DNA of 33,029 nucleotides from Bacteroidales bacterium (GTDB lineage Bacteria > Bacteroidota > Bacteroidia > Bacteroidales > UBA7960), in assembly GCA_003560165.1 (NCBI GenBank), contig PWJC01000159.1, positions 1 through 33,029 on the forward strand, in the 5' to 3' direction. This document shows, piece after piece, positions 27,990-33,029 of this stretch. The position numbers and the translations under genes were made by a program. The stretch's first letter is position 1; each line of letters starts with the position of its first letter. The notes under the pieces were generated by a model that saw only the letters and a program-made list of their open reading frames with translations, searched no databases and was not told the origin of the DNA.

Positions 27990-30967
27990 TAACAAAGTAT
28001 TCCAAATACAAATACGACGAGAGTTTCGCTACCGACACCTACGAGTTCAAGGAAATATCCTATGAACACCTGATGCAGAAGCGGATCATCAATGTGCTGC
28101 TCATTTGCAGCAACTACGATGCCTTTATGCTGGAAGAAGACGGCCGCATCAACGAGAAGATATTCCTCGAATACACTTCAAAGAACCTGAGGTACCCCCC
28201 TCAGTTCACCCAGGCTAGCTCGACCGAAGAAGCCTTCAGGCTGCTGGAGGAAAAGCAGTTTGACCTGGTAATCACCATGCTGAACGTGGGCAGGATCGAT
28301 TGCTTTGAGATGGCCCGCAGGGTAAAGAAACGATATCCGAGTATCCCCATTGTGGTACTGACCCATTTTTCGCGGGAAGTATCCATCAAACTCCGCGACG
28401 AAGACCTCAGCTCGATCGACTATGTATTCTCCTGGCTGGGCAACCCGGGACTTTTGCTAGCCATCATCAAACTGCTCGAAGACCGGATGAACGCGGAATT
28501 CGACATAGAACGTGTCGGGGTGCAGGCCATTTTGCTGGTCGAAGATTCGATCAGGTATTATTCGTCCTACCTGCCGACCATTTACCAGGTGATTTTTGAT
28601 CAGACCAACGAATTGATGACCGAGGGGCTCAACGAACACCGCAAGACCCTCAGGATGCGGGCCCGTCCGAAGATACTGCTGGCCAAAACCTACGAAGAGG
28701 CCCTGGGCTTTTACAAAAAGCACAAAGACAATCTGCTGGGCATTATTTCGGATATCAGTTATGCACGCGAAGGCAGCCGGGACGACCAGGCCGGGGTCAG
28801 GCTGGCCAGGCATATCCGCAGGAACAACAAGCAGATCCCCATCCTGCTGCAGTCGTCCGAAAAGTGGGATGCACGGATCAACAAAGACATCGCTGTCAGC
28901 TTCATCGACAAGTACTCCAAGACCCTGTTGCTCGAACTCAAACATTACATAAAGCAAAATTACGGATTTGGCGATTTCGTGTTCAAGGACCCGGAAACCG
29001 GCATGGAGGTGAGCCGGGCCAACAACCTGCATTCCCTGCAGGTGAAGATCAGCCGGATCGCTCCGAAAGTACTCGAATACCATGTATCGAACAATCATTT
29101 TTCGCGCTGGCTCAAGGCAAGGGCCCTGTTCTCGATCGCAAATGTTTTTGCCGACAAAAGCCGGGATGACTTTGGCAATGTTGAGGAAATACGCAGCTAC
29201 CTCATCGATACCATCGCCAACTACCGCCGCACCAAGGGCCGGGGCATCATTGCCAGCCACCTGGACGAATACGCGATCTTCACGAGGCTGGGCGACGGTC
29301 AGCTGGGAGGCAAGGCACGGGGGCTGGCCTTTATCGATTCGGTAATAAACAAATACAAGATCACCAACCACTGGGAAGGGGTTACGGTAGCCATCCCCCG
29401 CACAGTGGTGTTCACCACCGACATATTCGACGAGTTCATGGAGGAAAATGACCTCTACGATTTTGCCCTTGAAAGCAACAGCGACGAAGAAGTGCTCGAA
29501 CGCTTCGTTTACAGCAAAACCCCTTCCAGGATGAAATCCTTTGCCAGGGAGGTGATCGATTCCTTTAAGTCGCCCCTGGCCATTCGCTCATCCAGCCTGC
29601 TCGAAGACAGTCATTACCAGCCATTTGCCGGAGTGTATTCGACCTATATGATATCCAACAACCATCCCGAGCACAACGTAAGGGTTACCCAGCTGGAGCA
29701 AGCCATCAAGAGCGTTTACGCCTCTGTTTTCTTCCAGGAGAGCAAATCATACATCGAAGCCACCTCCAATGTGATCGACGAAGAAAAAATGGCAGTAGTC
29801 ATACAGGAAGTATCGGGACGCTCGTACGGAAGCATGTTTTACCCTACCATCAGCGGGGTGGCCCGTTCGGTCAACTTCTACCCGATAGAGCATGAAAAAT
29901 ACGAAGACGGCGTGGCCAACATCGCCTTTGGCCTGGGAAAGACCATCGTAGACGGGGGAGTTTCCATGAGGTTCTGCCCCAAATACCCCCACAAGGCCTT
30001 ACAGCTGGCCAATACCGAAATTGCGCTTCGCGACAGCCAGCGGGAGTTCTACAGTCTCGACCTGGACCCGGATAAATTCAGGCCGGCCGTTGATGAGACC
30101 ATCAACATGCACAAGCTCAACATTCGCAAATTAGACGCCGAATCTTCGCTGAAATATGTGACCTCTACCTTCGACTACGAAGACCAGATCATCCGCGACG
30201 GTTTGTACGAAAAAGGATCCAGGATCATCACCTTTGCCAATGTGTTGAAGCATGGCAGTTTTCCCCTGGCCGACATTCTGCAGAAACTCCTGAAGATCGG
30301 GCAACGGGAAATGAATAACCAGGTGGAGATCGAATTCGCCGTCACCCTCGATGTAAGCCGCGGAGAGCTGCGTCATTTTCATTTTCTGCAGATCAGGCCG
30401 GTGGTTGAAACCCAGGAAAAGAACCGTATCAAGCTGAAGCTGTGCAAACCCAAAGAAAGCATTCTTATCAGCCAAAATGCCCTGGGTAACGGCATCATCG
30501 AGACCATTCACGATTTCATTTATGTAAAACCCGATACCTTCGATCCGTCGCACACCAATGAAATTGCCGGGGTAATTGGCAAGCTCAACGCCCGGCTTGC
30601 CAGGGAGAAAAGAAATTACATTCTGGTAGGGCCCGGGCGGTGGGGATCGAACGATCCCTGGCTTGGCATCCCTGTAAAGTGGGCTCAGATCAGTTCTGCA
30701 AGGTTGATCGCGGAAGTGGGGATGAAGCATTTTCACATCGACCCCAGCCAGGGAACCCATTTTTTCCAGAACCTCACTTCCTTCCACGTGGGTTACTTCA
30801 CCATCAACCCTTACCTGAAAGAGGGGTTCTACGATGTAGATTTCCTGGACAGGCAGCCGGCAGAATACGAAGACCGCTACCTGAGACATCTTCGTTTTTC
30901 CACGCCTCTGGTCATTAAGATCGATGGCAGCCAGAAAACCGGAATCGTTTTAAAACCAGAAAAATAA
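27986..30967 (+). CDS. Paralog: degenerate receiver + receiver + PPDK/PEP-synthase N-terminal ATP-grasp protein
   Basis: 993 aa. Receiver AILLVEDSIRYY...GIISDISY...LLQSSEK...FIDKYS; ATP-grasp QLGGKARGLAFID, LAIRSSSLLEDSHYQPFAGVYSTY, DEEKMAVVIQEVSG; C-terminal ILVGPGRWGSNDPWLGIPVKW...GTHFFQN. Starts in ATGA overlap with the upstream gene. Confidence 0.88.
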   Translation: MITKYSKYKYDESFATDTYEFKEISYEHLMQKRIINVLLICSNYDAFMLEEDGRINEKIFLEYTSKNLRYPPQFTQASSTEEAFRLLEEKQFDLVITMLNVGRIDCFEMARRVKKRYPSIPIVVLTHFSREVSIKLRDEDLSSIDYVFSWLGNPGLLLAIIKLLEDRMNAEFDIERVGVQAILLVEDSIRYYSSYLPTIYQVIFDQTNELMTEGLNEHRKTLRMRARPKILLAKTYEEALGFYKKHKDNLLGIISDISYAREGSRDDQAGVRLARHIRRNNKQIPILLQSSEKWDARINKDIAVSFIDKYSKTLLLELKHYIKQNYGFGDFVFKDPETGMEVSRANNLHSLQVKISRIAPKVLEYHVSNNHFSRWLKARALFSIANVFADKSRDDFGNVEEIRSYLIDTIANYRRTKGRGIIASHLDEYAIFTRLGDGQLGGKARGLAFIDSVINKYKITNHWEGVTVAIPRTVVFTTDIFDEFMEENDLYDFALESNSDEEVLERFVYSKTPSRMKSFAREVIDSFKSPLAIRSSSLLEDSHYQPFAGVYSTYMISNNHPEHNVRVTQLEQAIKSVYASVFFQESKSYIEATSNVIDEEKMAVVIQEVSGRSYGSMFYPTISGVARSVNFYPIEHEKYEDGVANIAFGLGKTIVDGGVSMRFCPKYPHKALQLANTEIALRDSQREFYSLDLDPDKFRPAVDETINMHKLNIRKLDAESSLKYVTSTFDYEDQIIRDGLYEKGSRIITFANVLKHGSFPLADILQKLLKIGQREMNNQVEIEFAVTLDVSRGELRHFHFLQIRPVVETQEKNRIKLKLCKPKESILISQNALGNGIIETIHDFIYVKPDTFDPSHTNEIAGVIGKLNARLAREKRNYILVGPGRWGSNDPWLGIPVKWAQISSARLIAEVGMKHFHIDPSQGTHFFQNLTSFHVGYFTINPYLKEGFYDVDFLDRQPAEYEDRYLRHLRFSTPLVIKIDGSQKTGIVLKPEK

Positions 30968-30980
30968 TTTCCCATATTCC

Positions 30981-31012
30981 TTTGCTATATCGGCAAAATT
31001 GGCCTAAATTCG
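30981..31012 (+). promoter_or_regulatory. Bacteroidota-type promoter for the second glutamate dehydrogenase
   Basis: TTTG (30981-30984), N20, TAAATTCG (31005-31012; one mismatch to TAnnTTTG). Confidence 0.45.
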
Positions 31013-31073
31013 TCGCGGAATTGCTAATTAATTAACAGCACCCTTTAGTACAAATTTATTAAAACACTCCATT

Positions 31074-32411
31074 ATGAATTTAGAGAAAATAATGTCAGAC
31101 CTGGAACGCAAGAATCCGGGCGAAAAAGAGTTTTTGCAGGCAGCAAGAGAAGTGCTGGAAACCATCATCGATGTGGTGGAGGAAAACCCGAAATACCAGG
31201 CTGCCAATATTATTGAACGGATCACCGAACCCGACAGGGTGATCTCCTTTAAAGTTCAGTGGATGGACGACAAAGGCAAGGTACATGTAAACCGCGGCTA
31301 CCGTGTTCAGTTTAACAATGCGATCGGACCCTACAAAGGAGGCTGCCGCTTCCACCCAAGCGTCACACTGAGCGGGCTGAAGTTCCTGGGCTTTGAGCAG
31401 ATCTTCAAGAACAGCCTGACCACATTGCCCATGGGCGGGGCCAAAGGGGGTTCCGATTTTGACCCCAAAGGCAAGTCTCAGTCAGAGATCATGCGTTTTT
31501 GCCAGGCTTTCATGGCCGAGCTTTACAAATACATCGGTCCCGATACCGACATCCCGGCAGGTGACATTGGGGTAGGTGGCCGCGAGATCGGTTATATGTA
31601 CGGTATGTACAAGAAACTAACCGGCGAGCATACGGGTACATTTACCGGAAAGGGACGCAACTGGGGCGGCAGCCTGATCCGCCCGGAAGCCACCGGTTAT
31701 GGCGCTGTATTCTTTGCCGAAGAAATGCTGAAGACCGTTGGCGAAAAGATCATGGGCAAAACCGTGGCTGTTTCAGGGTTCGGCAACGTTAGCTGGGGCG
31801 CAATTACCAAAGCCACCCAGCTGGGTGCCAAGGTAGTGACCATCAGTGGTCCTGATGGGTACGTATACGACCCCGACGGCATTTCGGGCGACAAGATCGA
31901 TTACTTGCTTGAACTCCGCGCTTCCAACCAGGACATCGTAAAACCCTATACCTACGAATTCCCCAATGCCCAGTTCTTTGAAGGGAAGCGTCCCTGGGAG
32001 CAGAAAGTGGACATTGCCATGCCCTGTGCCATCCAGAACGAACTGGACGCAGAAGATGCCAAAAAACTGGTCGAAAACGGGGTGATGGCCATTTCGGAAG
32101 GGGCCAATATGCCCTGCACAGCAGAGGCCGTTGAGATTATCCAGGCAGCCAAGATCCTTTACGGGCCCGGAAAGGCAGCAAATGCAGGTGGTGTGGCCAC
32201 ATCCGGCCTGGAGCAGACCCAGAATGCCATGAAGCTGAACTGGCCCTCCGCAGAGGTGGAGGAAAAGTTGCACCTGATCATGAAGAACATTCACGAAGCC
32301 TGCAAAAAATACGGACAGGAAGAGGACGGCTACATCAATTATGTAAAAGGCGCCAATATCGCTGGTTTCATCAAGGTAGCCGATGCCATGATCGACCAGG
32401 GCGTAATCTGA
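31074..32411 (+). CDS. Glutamate dehydrogenase, predicted NAD-type
   Basis: 445 aa. GPYKGGCRFHP, LPMGGAKGGSDFDPKGKS; nucleotide fingerprint KTVAVSGFGNVSWGAITKATQLGAKVVTISGPDGYVYDPDGI. Confidence 0.95.
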   Translation: MNLEKIMSDLERKNPGEKEFLQAAREVLETIIDVVEENPKYQAANIIERITEPDRVISFKVQWMDDKGKVHVNRGYRVQFNNAIGPYKGGCRFHPSVTLSGLKFLGFEQIFKNSLTTLPMGGAKGGSDFDPKGKSQSEIMRFCQAFMAELYKYIGPDTDIPAGDIGVGGREIGYMYGMYKKLTGEHTGTFTGKGRNWGGSLIRPEATGYGAVFFAEEMLKTVGEKIMGKTVAVSGFGNVSWGAITKATQLGAKVVTISGPDGYVYDPDGISGDKIDYLLELRASNQDIVKPYTYEFPNAQFFEGKRPWEQKVDIAMPCAIQNELDAEDAKKLVENGVMAISEGANMPCTAEAVEIIQAAKILYGPGKAANAGGVATSGLEQTQNAMKLNWPSAEVEEKLHLIMKNIHEACKKYGQEEDGYINYVKGANIAGFIKVADAMIDQGVI

Positions 32412-32450
32412 TGATATTCCAGGTATCAATGGGGTTTTCCTCCCTATTCA

Positions 32451-32487
32451 CAGGGCCGGATGCAGACAGCATCCGGCCCTGCTTTTT
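32451..32487 (+). terminator. Rho-independent terminator after the NAD-type glutamate dehydrogenase
   Basis: CAGGGCCGGATGC-AGACA-GCATCCGGCCCTG, 13-bp perfect stem followed by CTTTTTC. Confidence 0.92.
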
Positions 32488-32631
32488 CTGGCCCCGCTCC
32501 CCAAGGGATATTGTCATAGTAAATATTTTGATACTTCCAAATTTTTTGTTAAAATAAAATCGCAATCATTATTTTGGCGGCCCCCTGTTTTTTTCCGTAT
32601 TTTTCGCCAGTATTCAACAACACACTACCCT

Positions 32632-33029
32632 ATGCGCATTCGACGGATCCAAAAAACCAACGACAGCCAGCCGGAAACCCAAAAAGAGGTAGACCTGAGG
32701 CTGATGGACGCCCTGCTGGAAAATCTCAGGTACAAAAAGGGCAACCTTATCCCCCTGCTGCAAGGCACCCAAGACATTTACGGATACCTGCCAAAGGCTG
32801 TATTCACACGAATACATCTGGCTACCGGGCTGCCGTTGAACGAAATGTACGGGGTGGCCACTTTCTATGCCCAGTTCAGGCTGGAGCCCGCAGGCAAGTA
32901 CATTGTCAAAATGTGCCACGGAACAGCCTGTCATGTGCAAAGTGTTACGGCCATTACCGACGAACTACTCGACACACTGAATATCAAAGACGGTGAAACC
33001 ACACCCGATGGGCTGTTTACCATAGAAAC
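32632..33029 (+). CDS. NuoE/HydC-like 24-kDa [2Fe-2S] thioredoxin-fold subunit, truncated by window end
   Basis: Own translation, absent from the ORF track: MRIRRIQKTND...LLENLRYKKGNLIPLLQGTQDIYGYLPKAVFTRIHLATGLPLNEMYGVATFYAQFRLEPAGKYIVKMCHGTACHVQSVTAITDELLDTLNIKDGETTPDGLFTIE. Confidence 0.9.
   Translation, partial: MRIRRIQKTNDSQPETQKEVDLRLMDALLENLRYKKGNLIPLLQGTQDIYGYLPKAVFTRIHLATGLPLNEMYGVATFYAQFRLEPAGKYIVKMCHGTACHVQSVTAITDELLDTLNIKDGETTPDGLFTIE

Noticed and set aside
24246-30889. Long minus-strand ORFs (24246-25226, 25623-26834, 28457-29371, 30131-30889) antisense to the receiver-ATP-grasp genes
   Set aside because: They mirror well-conserved plus-strand domains and are biased low-complexity translations; judged shadow ORFs.
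1-33029. CRISPR arrays, tRNA/rRNA genes, IS elements
   Set aside because: No regularly spaced repeats of CRISPR length, no recognisable cloverleaf, rRNA or transposase ORF was seen by eye; a tRNAscan/Infernal run would be decisive.

Overview
Chromosomal window that looks like Bacteroidota: Bacteroidota-type TTTG/TAnnTTTG promoters and typical gene families. There are two compositional halves. The left ~8.45 kb is visibly AT-richer. It carries an RND/MMPL exporter with a frameshift, its TetR regulator with matching operators, a SWIM-SNF2 helicase, and a split three-gene HipB-HipS-HipT-type kinase module behind three palindromic operators spaced exactly 40 bp apart. From mnmE onward the DNA is GC-richer and mostly housekeeping: mnmE, thiamine-binding protein, sucD, beta-helix lipoprotein, TPR protein, ribH, fmt, HU, arginase-family hydrolase, trmH, murD, a MurL-like epimerase, yqgE, shikimate kinase, wecB. 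The most unusual locus is at 22.7-32.4 kb. Two translationally coupled giant paralogs (degenerate receiver + canonical receiver + PEP-synthase-type ATP-grasp, no canonical TIM barrel or phosphohistidine signature) are flanked by two different glutamate dehydrogenases, one with an NADP-type and one with an NAD-type nucleotide-binding fingerprint. A second notable locus is a murL-murD operon suggesting the alternative L-Glu/epimerase route to peptidoglycan D-Glu. I saw no tRNA, rRNA, CRISPR array or transposase. All assignments come from reading the sequence; no database search was run.
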